A stretch of DNA of 64,000 nt from Ectocarpus siliculosus (lineage: Eukaryota; Sar; Phaeophyceae; Ectocarpales; Ectocarpaceae): the NCBI GenBank assembly GCA_000310025.1, contig FN649752.1, positions 56,695-120,694 on the forward strand, read 5' to 3'. The notes beneath the pieces are model-generated. The model was not told where the DNA came from and did no database searches. It was given only the letters and a program-made list of their open reading frames with translations. Shown here piece after piece: positions 40,601 through 52,356 of the stretch (positions are counted from its first letter, which is position 1; each line of letters begins with the position of its first letter). A program made the position numbers and the translations under genes.

Positions 40601-42982
40601 GGGAAAACAGTGGGTTGAAAGACAACGGAACGAGGGGGGCTGGTGCATGTAACCTGTTGTTGTGTTTGCACAGGAAAATATCGCTTTCTTTCTTGCGCTT
40701 CTTGGTCGACGCAGTTCCACCACCCTGCCCTGACCGACTGCTGTTGTCCCGCCCGGACGCTGTTTTTCCGTTGTCGGGGGTATGCATACACTGGCCTTGG
40801 CCTTTCTTGTCCCTGCGTTCTGGCGAACTGTCTTGTGTTTTCGAGGTCACGCTCGAGACGTAACCCCTTGTTCGAAGGCCTCCTCGAGCGCGTTGAGCCG
40901 AGCGGTTACATAGCACGTTACGCCACATACAGCAGTATTGTATCGACGTGGCTAGCCATTTCCGGCATTGGCCAACATTTTTGGATCAACTTTTTTATTG
41001 TTGGTCTGTAATCTGCGCAAAACCGGGGAGAGCCGTCGGCTTTCGCTACCAACGGTACTGCTGATCCCCGCGGGCACCGTCGTTGTTCGACAGGTCCCGC
41101 TTTTTCCATTCCGTAAACTCATTTATCGATAACCTCCTGTACGTGTGGATTTGCGGGATACGGAGCCTCATTTTCAGGCTTTGTGCCTCCTGGTTGTAGG
41201 GGAAAACCAGCTTCCGCGATAGTACACTTACCTAGTCTGTCCGGAGCCAGGGAGAAAACTGAGCGGTATTTCGTACACAATCGCAGTACGTCTTCACAAC
41301 GCTGTTCTGGCGAAAAGGCGGCATTCTTGAACACTGCTCGCTGTTTGCGGCAACACTGCTGTTTTCACAAGAGAGAGGTTTTTCTTGAGGTACACCTGTC
41401 GATTGGAAGGATTGGCTATTTGGACCACCGCTCCTCCTTTGTCACAAGTATTTGCCAGTGTACTTCAGAACCATCTCTTTTGTGCGGGCTGGTGCCGTAT
41501 TAGTCTGATGTACGCAACACGCCCACAAAACACAGCAGCTTCATGCAGCACTTCTCTAAGTACCTCTGCGAAAGAAACGACGAGCCGTAGACCTCCACCT
41601 CTTCCGTCTCCCGCCGGATGTCACTGTTGCTCGACGCCCGCGGCCGGCCGGCGGCGGGGTTGACGGCGCCACCGTTCCCAAGGATGCTGAAGAGGAACAA
41701 CCGGATAGCTTCCACGAACCCCTCGCTCTCCGAGCGCGTCAAGCGTTCCAGGAACACGCGATACGTCACCGCACTGCTGCTGTTTCTGCCACCGTCTCCT
41801 CGCTCGGCACGGCGGACGGAAGGGGGCCCGCCGGATTGTACACGGGGGTGTCCCGAGGAGTTTGAGGGCGCTCTGGTGGAGCGAGCAGTAGCAGCAGTGT
41901 TGGCTTTCGGCGTGGAAAGGAGAGACCTTATGGCTTTGGTATAAGCATCAGGTGTAGAGGCCACAGGTGAAGATGGTGGTGGCGGCGGCTGCAGCAGCGG
42001 GACAGCCTCGTTGAGTACGGTTTCTGCCTGCGAACATGGCACGAGGGGGGACTCATGAGGTTTCTTGGAGGCGCTCTCTCGCGCGGTTGCAGTTGAACAG
42101 GTGTCGGGGTTATAAACATGCGCACTTTATGAACACAAAACGTTACCAGAAAATTGATGGCACAAAACAGGGGCACGCAACGAGTATATCGTTGAATCCC
42201 CAACCCTAGACTAGCGCCGTAGTGCCGACATTTGTTTGACCTCGAATCCCTACGGGTTAACCAGGTTGCGGAGCCCCAGATGCCATGATACACAGCAGAA
42301 AGCTGGACCTGCGGAGTGTCTCGGGAAATCTGGTGTTCCTGTCGATTTAGACTACCGTATATGACACAAGATAACACACCCCCTTGACCGATTTTCAAAG
42401 ATCGATTTCTCAACAGCAGGAAGACTCACAGCGCCGAAAATGGCGGCGTTGGAACCATGTCGTTGAGAGCTTTTGGAAAATGTATTATTTCGTTTATGTA
42501 TCCTCTTCGTCGTCGAGTAATCGATCTTTGAAAATCGGGCCAGGGGGTGTGTTATCTTGTGTCATATACGGTATGCATACGGAAGCAATAGAATTTCATC
42601 TCCACATACAATGCATTCAAGGCCCACGATACAGCTATCATAGTCGCGATGATTCATGAAGCTGTACTGCAGTAGTGATGCCTCTCGGCTCTTGGGCACG
42701 GCAGAGACCCTCGATCGAGTTAATTAGGCATCCTCGGAGGAACAACAAGCGCCCATGCATACATATGCATGACGCCTTGCTTACCTGGTCCTGGCATCCA
42801 TAAATCACGGCCAGGCGCGCCTTCAAAGAATCACGGCCACCCATTCCCTCTGGCGAAGGTGGTAGCTCGCTGATTGCACCACGATGAACACGATTCAGGA
42901 GCTCGGTCCGTTGAAGGAGAACGCACATCTGCGCATCGCGCTCTCTCACTCGATGCAGAATAGCTTCCGGCGAAGCATCCAT
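37615..42982 (-). CDS. VPS9-domain Rab5-family guanine-nucleotide exchange factor (Rabex-5-like)
   Basis: Minus-strand exons with consistent phases: 42982-42785, 42027-41564, 39468-39306, 38467-38139, 37710-37615; about 417 residues, 3' end missing. ATG at 42982 opens exon 1 (MDASPEAILHRV). Exon 2 has a Pro/Ser-rich linker then YRVFLERLTRSESEGFVEAIRLFLFSIL, like the helical bundle that precedes VPS9 domains. The VPS9 core spans exons 3-5: KIHPLAFGSKLDGAVD, LQFLTPHDLNV, SRVVRCCDTLFALID, DDFLPVLIYVVLRARVPRLHS (catalytic Asp) and PGYCFVALRSAVEFLMTL (catalytic Tyr). VPS9 proteins load GTP onto Rab5/Rab21 on early endosomes. Odd: a Gly-rich insert of about 30 residues splits the core before DDFLP. 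A Ty3 RT fragment lies in intron 2 and a MITE in intron 1. It is head-to-head with a Rab GAP gene. No ubiquitin-binding finger seen. Confidence 0.85.
40918..41334 (-). pseudogene. Decayed Ty3/gypsy reverse-transcriptase fragment
   Basis: Two minus-strand frames, 41334-41119 and 41109-40918, carry the start of a Ty3-type RT domain. The first holds the linker with DRLGKCTIAEAGFPL, the second holds PLVAKADGSPRFCADYRP followed by PMPEM, the conserved entry to the RT palm. A stop codon separates them, and the catalytic YxDD part is missing. It lies in intron 2 of the VPS9 gene in the same orientation. It may belong to the same family as the integrase remnant at 50.5-52 kb. Confidence 0.75.
42355..42571. 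mobile_element. 217-bp MITE with 53-bp terminal inverted repeats (Tc1/mariner-like, TA target)
   Basis: The left end CCGTATATGACACAAGATAA... is matched inverted at the right end over 53 bp with two mismatches. TA dinucleotides flank both sides (42353-42354 and 42572-42573), the target duplication of Tc1/mariner transposases. The 111-bp core has no ORF. It lies in VPS9 intron 1. The size, long TIRs and TA duplication define a Stowaway-type non-autonomous element. Confidence 0.85.
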
Positions 42983-43734
42983 TGCTACTTGTAGGGAGGG
43001 AAAGAGCGAGAGAGATGGGCGGAAAGAGATGGGCAACGAGACCAAAGACACACGGAGTGGCTGGCTGGCTGCTGCGGCAACAACATATGAACAAGGCACG
43101 GACTAGCCCAGACAGGCCAGAGGTCTACACGCGCAACACGCGAGGAGGCTCCGTGAATGATACGACAACACCCCCCCCCCGGTATGCTATTCGTCCGCAC
43201 CGGCTGCAGCCTGAGCAGTGCAGAGAAGAGAGGGCCGTGCCGTGTCCTAGAGCTCAGGCGTCCGTGTCCGCCATGATGATGGACGAGTCCGAAGAACGGT
43301 CTACAAGAGAGCCCAAAGATCGTGCAACGCTTGCGTTGCCTCTGTTGAGTCGGGACAACAATACCTGGGAGCAATTTCAAGGCGCCAATATCGTCGCGGA
43401 TACGGCTCACAGAGGTGCTTTGTAGCTTTGTAGTAACATGCAGTAAAATATTTCCAGGGGCAGCGTCCCCTTCGCGGTTGATGTTGTAAAGTGAAGTATG
43501 CATGTGGTGGTGTGGGATGTTTATGTCAACACGTCCCACCATGTCAATTGGTGAATTGCAGTTACGTACGCGTAATCCCGGAACTACGTTGCGCGGCAGA
43601 GAGAAAAAGCCTTGAAGCATACATTTATTTGTTCCATGTTCAATGCGTGCCCGGCACGGGTGGGCGCAGGCTCCAGAGTAGTAGACTACTGCTGTAACTG
43701 CTGTACACTTTCTCCCCATGCCACATGCCTTGCA
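42983..43734. promoter_or_regulatory. Shared divergent promoter region (VPS9 GEF / TBC GAP)
   Basis: 752 bp between the two start codons, which point apart. No TATA box stands out. The plus-strand ORF at 42982-43425 and minus-strand ORFs here have no domain or splice support and are taken as chance. Confidence 0.45.
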
Positions 43735-45124
43735 ATGGCGTCGTCCACCGGGATCAAGCTTCACATTTACCCAATGCCGGCTGTATGTATGTCAGGCGAG
43801 TGGAACGATGACAACAGTCGTGGTCTGCTCTGGCGCCTGCTCCTCGGGGTGATACCGAGGGACTCGCCCCCTTCAGAGTGGGCGACGGAGATGGCCAACA
43901 AGCGGGGGGAATACCGTCGGCTAAAGGCGGAGCACAGGGTAGACATTTCGAAGGTGCGCAAAGCTCTAGTCTCTGCCGTTGGTGCCGTTTTGTAGTTAAG
44001 CGCCTTGTCTACTTCACACGCGCGCGAACCCCCCGCCCGTCTACAGGCACCAGGCATGATTGATTGCGATCCCCACATAAAATGCTGTTGTACGGAAGGT
44101 TTTGCTGCCTGGTCATGTAAATCGTATCATGCACGGCTCGTTTCTTACTTATAGCATGCGACGACCGAGGTGTCTTCTGCAGGATTGACAAGATTTTCTG
44201 TGGGCAGCGGTAGGTGCGGTATAGCTTTCGCTCACACGGAGCCCCCCCCTGGCCTTCCGGGTTGCGGCGCCGCCTTACCACCGCACACGACACATCCTCA
44301 CCGATATCTACGTTACAGCTACATATGTACAACGTCCTCGGCCATCAGGCTGACCCGGGCGTGCTACTCATCGAACCACCTGATGTTTCTCGATGCTCCA
44401 GGTGTTGGACACGACGGATCCCATGTCCGCAAACCCGCTGTTTTCAGGATCAGGATCAGGCGATGATCCATGGAGTCATTTTTACGAGGTGGGTGCGGCG
44501 GCGGGCGGCCCACCACTGGTTCTTGGCTGTTTTTGTGTTGCGTTGCGTTCGGCCTCATGGGCTCTTCGCGCTGTTTGTGCAGATGGGGCTCGGTCCCCAC
44601 GGGCGTGTGTTACTCTACGGCGCCCCCCGTCTCTGCATGCAGATGTCGCGCGCGTACGACTGGTGTGTGTAGGAACTGCGAGACCCGAAATAGCTCGGCC
44701 GGCGTGTGTAACCACCTACGGCTATATGCCAGACCCAGGATCTCCGCCTCTACTGGTACAGAGTAAAACATGGAGGTGTGTTTTTCGTAGAGAGATGAGG
44801 CAAGCTGGTACGGCGAACGTGGATTTTTTGAATTTTTCGCCTCGCAACGAGAAAACCCCGTAGTGGGGCAGAGAGCCGTTCACTGCAAGTCCCTCGGCTT
44901 GCCAAGGCTACCACATTTGGCCGTCTTGAAGAACGCGCTTCGCCTGGCATTGCCGCTTTTTGTTGTGGTTGACCCGCTGGACGTTGCGTTGACCGACGAG
45001 CCTCCAACGCGACTGTGTGCTCTAACCCTAACCCAGACAGTTGACTAGCAAGACATCTCCAGTGCCCACAAAATACCGAAAGTGGCATGAATGTGCCTTC
45101 TGTCCCGTCTCTCTTCTCACCACC

Positions 45125-45155
<31 letters not shown>

Positions 45156-48100
45156 TTGTTGATGATATTGTTTGTTCTACATCCGACAGCGGAAGGAGAT
45201 GACAGATACGATCAAGGCTGACCTGGAGAGATTGTTTCCCACCGGCTGCGGCGACCACTTCCTGGCCCCGGCGAGACAGGAACTCCTCCTCAGCGTTCTC
45301 TCGGTGTGGGCGGACTTGAACACGGAGACGGCGTACCGGCAGGTAAGCTAGCTTTTCCGCAAGGAATGGTCGTGTGTTCTCGGGGTTTCGGCAGCTTGAG
45401 GCCTCCCACAGCCAACGCATGTTTCACTTGGGAGGTTGGTTAGTCAACCGAGAAGTTTCCAACGTGCGTTCTTTACACGGGCCCGCTGCGAGCAACTCCA
45501 CTCGGCAGAAAAAATGGGCTTCACCTCTCGGAAGCCAACAGGGGACACTGACTCCCGCTTTCCATCAGTTGGTGTTGTCGCCTTTCAATTCACGCCCACC
45601 CTTCTCTCGCAATAAAGCGACCGACCACGTAGCTACAAATTTCGATGCCAATGCTGAACCGGCCGGGGAAGGTCGTGATCTCACACCAACAAATGGTGCT
45701 CCAGTCTGGTAGAACTTTGGGACCCGCCAGGATAGACTAAATCGTAGACGGCGGCCCGCCTTCGCGGCGTGCAGGACGCCACCGATGAGCTTCTGGCACT
45801 CCGCATCTGCCCGGTTCGTAGCCTTGTCTTGTTGCCCCTTTTATTCGAATGCACCATGACGCTCACGTTGTCAAGGTTCCACGCTACGCTACACATGCGG
45901 CCGTTTTTGTGTGTCAGGGTATGCACGAAGTCCTGGCGCCGCTCATCCTGGCACTGGAGAAAGAAGTCGCCGCGGCTACACGGGCGGAGGCCGTCGCTGG
46001 AGACTCCACTGCTGCTGCTGCTGCCACCGCTGCTGCCGTTGGGGAGGAGGGCGGGGCGGCAGCCGCAGCCGCAGCAGCAGCAGCAACAGCAGCAGCAGTG
46101 AAAGCATCGCCGTGGGTAGGGAAGTCGATCGTCAACGGGGAGCCGTTGAACGCGTGTACACACCCCGCCTTTGCCGCCATCCTCGGACACGGCTCCACAC
46201 CGGAAGACCTCGAAGCGGACGCTTTCTGGCTCTTCAGCGCCGTCATGAACGGACTGGAGAGGTTTTACGAGCACGGGGAGAAGGCTACCTCGACCTCGGC
46301 ACTGGGAGCGGGCCGCGGCGGCGGGGAAGGGGGTAGCGTCGACTCGCCCGTGGTGGAAATGTGCAAGCGGCTGCAGGGGGCGCGGATGCAAGCGGCCGAC
46401 CCAGAGCTGCAGCAGCACCTGTCGCATCTCGACATTAGCCCTCAGGCAGGTGGCCGGTTTGGGTGCGGACGGAGGTTGATGGCTGTTGCCGGCCTACCCG
46501 TGGCTATGGTTTTGGGGTTCGTAGGTTGTCTGGGAGTGGAACTTCGCTCACCAGAGCTCACGAGCTTAAATTGGATGGTGTTGCTACGTTGGTACCGCAA
46601 TGTACCGGCTGTGACGTTGTTGGGTGGCGCGTGTGTGTTGATGTATTGATCGTGGTGTTTCTCGGTCCTGTTCGTCGAGCAGCTTTACGGCATGAAGTGG
46701 GCGCGGCTGATGTTCGGGCGAGAGTTCCGCGTGGAAGGGGTGCTGGTGCTGTGGGATCATATCTTCGCTTCATCGTGGATCGAAGGTCAACCCGATGTGC
46801 CGGAGTGCATCGAGAACGTCGCCGTTGCCATGGTGCGTGCTTTACACTAACCTGGTTTGGCCCATTCTGTGTTAATAATCACACTGTAATAATTGTTGGG
46901 TGTACGTTGTCGGCGATGGTTCCACCATCACTCTTAAGCCTTGTCCCTGTGATGCATGCCGATCGATTTTTCTAGCCTTTCTGTCTGTCGTCGACACGTT
47001 TGTCGTTTGTACCCTTGCGGTTAGCACCGGTTGGACGTAGTACAACCCCCGTCAAAAATAATATGGAGCGTATGGTGTACAAGGGCATCTTCCAGGAGCG
47101 GGCGTAGTCGAGCGGATGACAAAGAGATGTTTTGTTTCACATGTGCGAGTCGTAGCTTTGTACCGCCTTTGTTGCCAAGCGGGGGTTGCTGCTGTCTCAA
47201 GTAGGTGCTGCTGCGTCGTCTCAACCGCACCCATATATGCCTGCACCGATTTCGCCTATATTTTCTGCTCTAAATACGCTTCTCAGTCCTCCCCCCGTCT
47301 GTGCTGACGCTCAAAAGACCCTTGAACCCTTACACTTATCCTTGCCCCCCCCCGCCCCCTCTCCTCTTTCGAACAAATCAGGTTGTATCGATACGCCACC
47401 AGTTGCTGGCAGAAGACTGCACCGGTTGCCTGCAGCTCCTCATGCGGTACCCGCCAGACCAGGGCGTTTCCACCGCCATCTCCTTGTCCCTCTCGCTGGC
47501 CAAGGGTCAGTCTTTAGCGGCTTTTGAGCGATCCACCGAACCCAGCTCTTTCGCTGCCGCATCTTCTGGACGAGCGGCGCCGTCCTCCTCCTCAGAGATC
47601 CAGCAAGAGCCTGCTCCTGTGTGGCTGAACCGGGGCGGCAGAGACCACGGCAGTGTTTCCGGCCGCAGTCCTTCTGCGACCGGTAGCGCAGGCCACGCGC
47701 CGTCGGAATGGCGAAGAGACGACGGAGGCGGCGGCGGGGTAGGGGGGGCGGGGGCAGGCGGACGGGCAAGGGCGTTTGGGCGGGACGAGCGGCTGGAGAC
47801 CGAGCGAGAAGCCAAGAACAACTGGCAGCAAGGGCTCGATGAGTTTACTCGAAGGTGGGAGGGAGGGGGGGGGGGGGGCTCCGTGGATCGAAGTCGCATG
47901 TAAACATGCGTGCTTCTGGCGGGAAGTGGCTCGCGTGCTCCGAGTTTCTACCGTTTCACCGACGCACATCTTGCTCGGGCGGATGGCACCGTATCCCTGG
48001 AATGCGCACGCAGCTACCGGACGTTTCTTGACGGCCTGGAGTCACTTGCCTCTTTGGACATTTGTTACTACCGCGGTTCTGTTGTGTTCCTAGATCTGCT

Positions 48101-49100
48101 AAATAATAGCTTTGCGCTCACCAACCCGATCTGTGTTCTTTTTGACATGTTTCTCTCAGGGCTATGTCGGCAGCCCAAGGCGTGGCGAAGCTAGCGGTGC
48201 AGACTGTGGAGCGGACTCAAGGGGGGGGCGACCCGAGACATCTACGGACGGCGGGAGGGGTGCCAGCGTCCGAGGCCTTATCGCTCTCCCGACGGCTTAG
48301 GACAGCGTGCGCAAAGATGGAGGTGTGCACAGTAGTTTGCTACTGTTGAGCGTGATGGTGCTCAGTATGTTTAAGGGAGATGGGTCGCTTCGACTGCTAC
48401 TACTGTACTGTACTGCTGGTCATTCTACGGTGAAGGTATTGCTGGTCATTCTACGGTGAAGGTACTGCTGGTCATTCTACGGTGAAGGTCCGACGTCTAT
48501 TGTACAGCTGAGTTTGCAACTGCCGATACATGTTGTTCATTCCTGGTTAATGGGGGGCTCCGCAGTCGACGGAGGGTCGGGGGGTAGGGTGTCCACCGTG
48601 GGGTCGAATGATTCGATGGGTTGAGGTTTGTCGAATCGGTTACCAGGCTGCCCAGCACGCAGAAAACTGGCCATGCACCACTCGTTTCCATTTGTTGGCG
48701 GCACATTTTCAGACGAAGAAGCATCAGCCATGCATGGCCTTGGGGTTTGTCGCACCCGCGTATCAAACCTAGATTATCATGATACCCTGCCCCCCCATCG
48801 CTGCACGCCCTCCACAGCTCACGAGCGACGCTCCCGTGTCGCTTGGCACGGCCGTGTTTTTTGTGCGTTTTATCCCAACCATCACAGACTGGCGAGGCGC
48901 CCGTAAGCCTAGCTGCACAAGAGATCAAGGAGGTGGCGAGAATACTCGAGGCGCGATCGGGAGCCCCCAGCGTTAGAGAGCCGCTTCGCTCGACCAATAG
49001 CATGGGAGGTGGGGGGGGGGGACAAGGCGTTACCCGAGCATTCTCGACCTATTCTGAGGATGATGGCTGCGCAGATGCCTTGTACACTCAAGACTTGTGA
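43735..49100 (+). CDS. TBC1D5: TBC-domain Rab GTPase-activating protein, TBC1D5-like
   Basis: Eight exons in consistent phase: 43735-43953, 44402-44488, 45190-45342, 45918-46445, 46683-46832, 47382-47854, 48160-48322, 48888-49100 (stop); about 660 residues. The TBC domain runs through exons 1-6: RGLLWRLLLGVIP, DPMSANPLFSG...WSHFYE, the arginine finger IKADLER (IxxDxxR), the glutamine finger AYRQGMHEVLAP (YxQ), the paired PQ|LYGMKWARLMFGREF and VLWDHIFA, then IRHQLLAEDCTGCLQLLMRYPP. These landmarks and their spacing fit TBC1D5, a retromer-linked GAP for Rab7. The remaining ~250 residues are Gly/Ser-rich with a short helix (AQEIKEVARILEA). Odd: a poly-Ala/Gly insert in the TBC domain (exon 4), and intron 4 needs a GC-AG border (CAG|GCAGGT) to keep frame. 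ATG at 43735 is the only nearby start; an exon further left is possible. Confidence 0.88.
48414..48490. repeat. 26-bp minisatellite, three units, in TBC intron 7
   Basis: Three near-perfect copies of 'ctgctggtcattctacggtg' plus 'aaggta', ending at 48489. It lies wholly in the intron between exons 7 and 8. Confidence 0.9.
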
Positions 49101-49369
49101 CATGGCGGGAGAAACTGCTGTTTTTTAGGCGAATAAGCGCGTAGCGAATGGAAGAGAGAAACATTCACATTTGATAGAAGACGTGTTGGGTAATTAAGTG
49201 ACGTGTTGCATTACCTATCCTTTCGTGACAGGTGGTTAGTTCCACCCCCGGCATTGCGCCGCTGTCCATTCTCCTCTAGCCGAGCCTTGCGCGGGCTATT
49301 ATTGTAACACGATGAACGAGACATAGCTGTAGATCTCCTGCCTTGTCTTGTCGAGTCTCCCTTCCTTTA
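49101..49369. other. 3' flank of the TBC gene
   Basis: No coding signal and no exact AATAAA. The next feature to the right is the dispersed repeat R1. Confidence 0.4.
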
Positions 49370-50580
49370 GTCTACCTCTCTCTCTCTGTTGCAGTTTCGC
49401 CGTTAGGGTCCCAACAACATCAAACGTCGACGGCAATCGTTTCGCATCTTGCTGAGTAGGAGGCTACCCGTGTACCCGGTTGCTGTATGTGAGGCGATGG
49501 GCTTCGCCTCTTTCCGTCAAGCAATGCGCATGGCCCCTACGGTTCACCGCACATGCAGTGCTGTGTGACAGCTTCCAGCGGTTCAGAGCGACGACGGTGT
49601 TTTTCGCCGGTAGAGCCCCAGAACAACGCGAACCGCGACTGTTTCATTGTGTTGGGGTCCCCCCACTCACCCAACCCATCCATGCATTTTGTTGTTTGTG
49701 TTTCCCTGCCTACTAACAACTTCAGCTACTGCAGTGCAAATTTCATGGCGCCTAAAGTACGGTTCCGTAGGGAATTGCAAACCACGACCCCTCCCCGACT
49801 TTGAGTATAGCTTCAACCTCCTGCGGCGGATAAGACCGACGTCAAACCCTAGATTTTGTCTGTCTGTGTCGCCATGTGGCCATCCACGAACAGCAAGCTG
49901 TTGGAGAGTCACAATAAAGAGGGTCCGCTTCGCCACCAAGAAAACACTTTTTTTTTCGATTCTTCTACAGCTGGATATGATGCTACCATGTATCGGGTAT
50001 AGCTGTGGTTGAGCTTGAGGGACAGGTCTACGGCAGCATATTCTGTGCGAGGAGTTAGCGCCTTCCTCGCGTAACGATGCGCATCTCCCACGGCAAGCAG
50101 AATGAAGTACGTCATCATGACGCTATTTCTTGTGACTACAAGTTCAAGTTCGCTCGGGCGTTATTAAAATATTAAATACACACACAGGCGCTACTGACGC
50201 CATGAATTCATTGCTAATCTGTCTCAGACTCTTTTCTTTGATAGAGATGGATTCGTTGTGTCATAATAAGAAAAATAAAAAATAAATATACACACAGAAA
50301 GACTACCCATTCGAGATATACTCACAGTCGTTTTTGTTCTTGCCGGAGAAAAAGACTAAACTTCTACTACAATACGAACCAGTCCGTGTTGTCTACCCGG
50401 GTACTGCATGTTGTGAGGTCGTGGGTGCTGCCCCTGCTGTTTGCTGCGGTACATGGAAAGCTTCCGGTGGGTCAGAGCGACAAGGGGGCCTTGTTTCTTC
50501 ACTTGTTTCTTAGCTCTGCTCTCCTCTACTTCTTTGTTTCCTGTCGCTGGCGGTCTCTCTTTTTTCCCATGTTGAACGAG
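49370..50580. repeat. Dispersed repeat R1, copy 2, with adjoining fragment
   Basis: Blocks at 49375-49640 and 50200-50265 match 420-690 and 888-950 in the same order and orientation. A more diverged piece near 50385-50580 ('tacccgggtactgcatg', 'cttccggtgggtcagagcgac') again resembles the first block. It abuts the decayed Ty3 coding sequence, at the place where that element's 3' LTR would be expected. Confidence 0.55.
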
Positions 50581-52019
50581 AGACGAGCGAATAGCCCGAA
50601 GGCAAGGCTCGCTCACCTTTAGCGCGCGCCATGTCGCGGGTGGCCGCACCAATACGCATCGCCCGATAGCGGCGATTCGTTTGGCGGTGTTGATCAGGCG
50701 AACCCGTCCAGTACCGGAGAATGTGGGTTTTGGAATGCTGGAGGTCCATCTCACGTTCCCAAGAAGGACGAAGAAGAGCTTTCCAACAACGCGTTTGGTA
50801 TAAAACAGCGATGGTGCCACCACGGCCATGAACAGACTGATGGCCACTAATGCGGTCAACCTCGAGACGTTCGACCGGAGTCGACACGTCGTCTTCCGTA
50901 TCATGGTAGGGAGGAGATTTATTCGCATAGGAGTTTAGCACATACGGTGTAAGGCCGGCAGGCAGGAACCGAGGCAAGTCTTCAGTGTCATGCGGATTAG
51001 CGCAAGGCTTGCAACGCGCAACCGATACACGGTTTTTCGAGTCCGGACCCGGCAGATCCGATGGAAGATCCAAATACAGTAACTTGGAAGCCAGAGGACA
51101 ACCGTCGGGGGCGTCAGGACACGGACCCACGGCCAAGATCTTGAACGGACCAGTCCAAAGGAAAGACAACTTAGCCTTGAAAACCTTGTCATCCGTGCCT
51201 GAACGAACACCTTGCTTGGCGAATGGTAGATTCGGTGTTGTACACCCAAACCCATCCACCGACGGTGTATGAGGGGACCTTGCGCAAAGCATCCGATAGA
51301 GCGGAGTTACGCCGCTCAATCCGCGAAACGGACAGGTTGTGCTGTTCGCGAACTAAATCGTAAGAACGACGTTGTAATGTTGGCGATCAGCAGCAAGATC
51401 GCATACATACTCAAGTTGATCGCGATGCAAGCTTTGGTGGCCTCGAGCATATGGATGCTCAAAAACCGTCATCGGCATGCGTGGCAGTCGGTCCATATGC
51501 ACCTCGTTGGGCGCCAAACCAGTAGCGGCACTAACCGAATTGTTGTAGGCAAACTCAACGTGCGGCAGATGAATGTCCCAATCATCTTGCCTCTCATTGA
51601 CGACCATAGCCAACATCTGAGCCATAGTGTGATTGACGCGCTCCACACCCCCATTGCCGTTGGGATGGTAAGAGCTAGTAGCCACTTTGCGGATAGCCAG
51701 ACGGGCGTACACAGCCTGCAACAGTTTAGAACAAAACTGAGAGCCATTATCAGACAAAAGGGCAACCCCACGAAGGGGTATACCGATTGACAAGTACGTC
51801 AGCGGTGCCTTCGGCGGTGAATTCCGCAGCCGTAACCGCGTACATATCAGCACGGCGGCTGAAACGATCAGTGAAAAGCAGAATATATGTGTTTCCACGC
51901 GGTGTCAACGGGAGAGGACCGAAATAATCGACGCTCACCGACACACCAGGGCCCGAAGGCAGCGGAAGGCACAAAGTAGGCCATCGACGACGCCAAGTGT
52001 GGTGGTATGCACGCGTCAT
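50510..52019 (-). pseudogene. Decayed Ty3/gypsy integrase with chromodomain-like C-terminus
   Basis: Read on the minus strand in three frames. 52019-51750 has SVDYFGPLPLTPRGNTYILLFTDRFSRR (first catalytic Asp). 51898-51353 has LLSDNGSQF and NGGVERVNHTM, with 35 residues between the second Asp and the Glu: the DD35E triad is present. 51319-50510 has KLSFLWTGPFKILAVGP and a segment (LYQTRCWKALLRPSWEREMDL...HILRYW) resembling the chromodomain of Ty3 chromoviruses. Frameshifts near 51770 and 51235 and a stop near 51353 break it. No RT is adjacent; sequence right of 52019 is unrelated, so it is a 3' fragment. Confidence 0.85.
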
Positions 52020-52356
52020 GAAGTCTGGTTGACCCGTGAAGAAGAACTCACCTACTTGTTGTTACTATTAGCAGCAGCAGTAGTAGTAGCTGTTGCCTTG
52101 GGTATCGGTAGGAATGACACCAAGGGGCGCAGGATCCTCAATACAAGCAGGGGCTACTAGATCCTGTCCCCTGTTTTATCCTTCCACGGAGAGTTACATC
52201 TCTCCGCGCCTTCTAGGAGGAACCATTCTCTTCTATGTTCCGTCTACACATATATACCATCTGAATCCTATAACAGAAGCGAGCGGAGGGTCCTAGACTA
52301 ATCTGTCGTTGACATGCGGACCCTTCTTCGGGTCAATTTTATTTTCGTGTAACTTT
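52020..52356. other. Stretch next to the Ty3 remnant, no gene
   Basis: Contains a short CAG/TAG-rich run (52068-52090) and no coding signal. It may be further decayed transposon sequence. Confidence 0.4.

Noticed and set aside
40453-40928. Minus-strand frames near the RT fragment that might extend gag-pol
   Set aside because: No retroelement motif is visible. They lie within VPS9 intron 2 and read as random sequence.
45022-45034. ctctaaccctaaccc, resembling telomeric repeats
   Set aside because: Two units only, inside a TBC intron; chance is sufficient.
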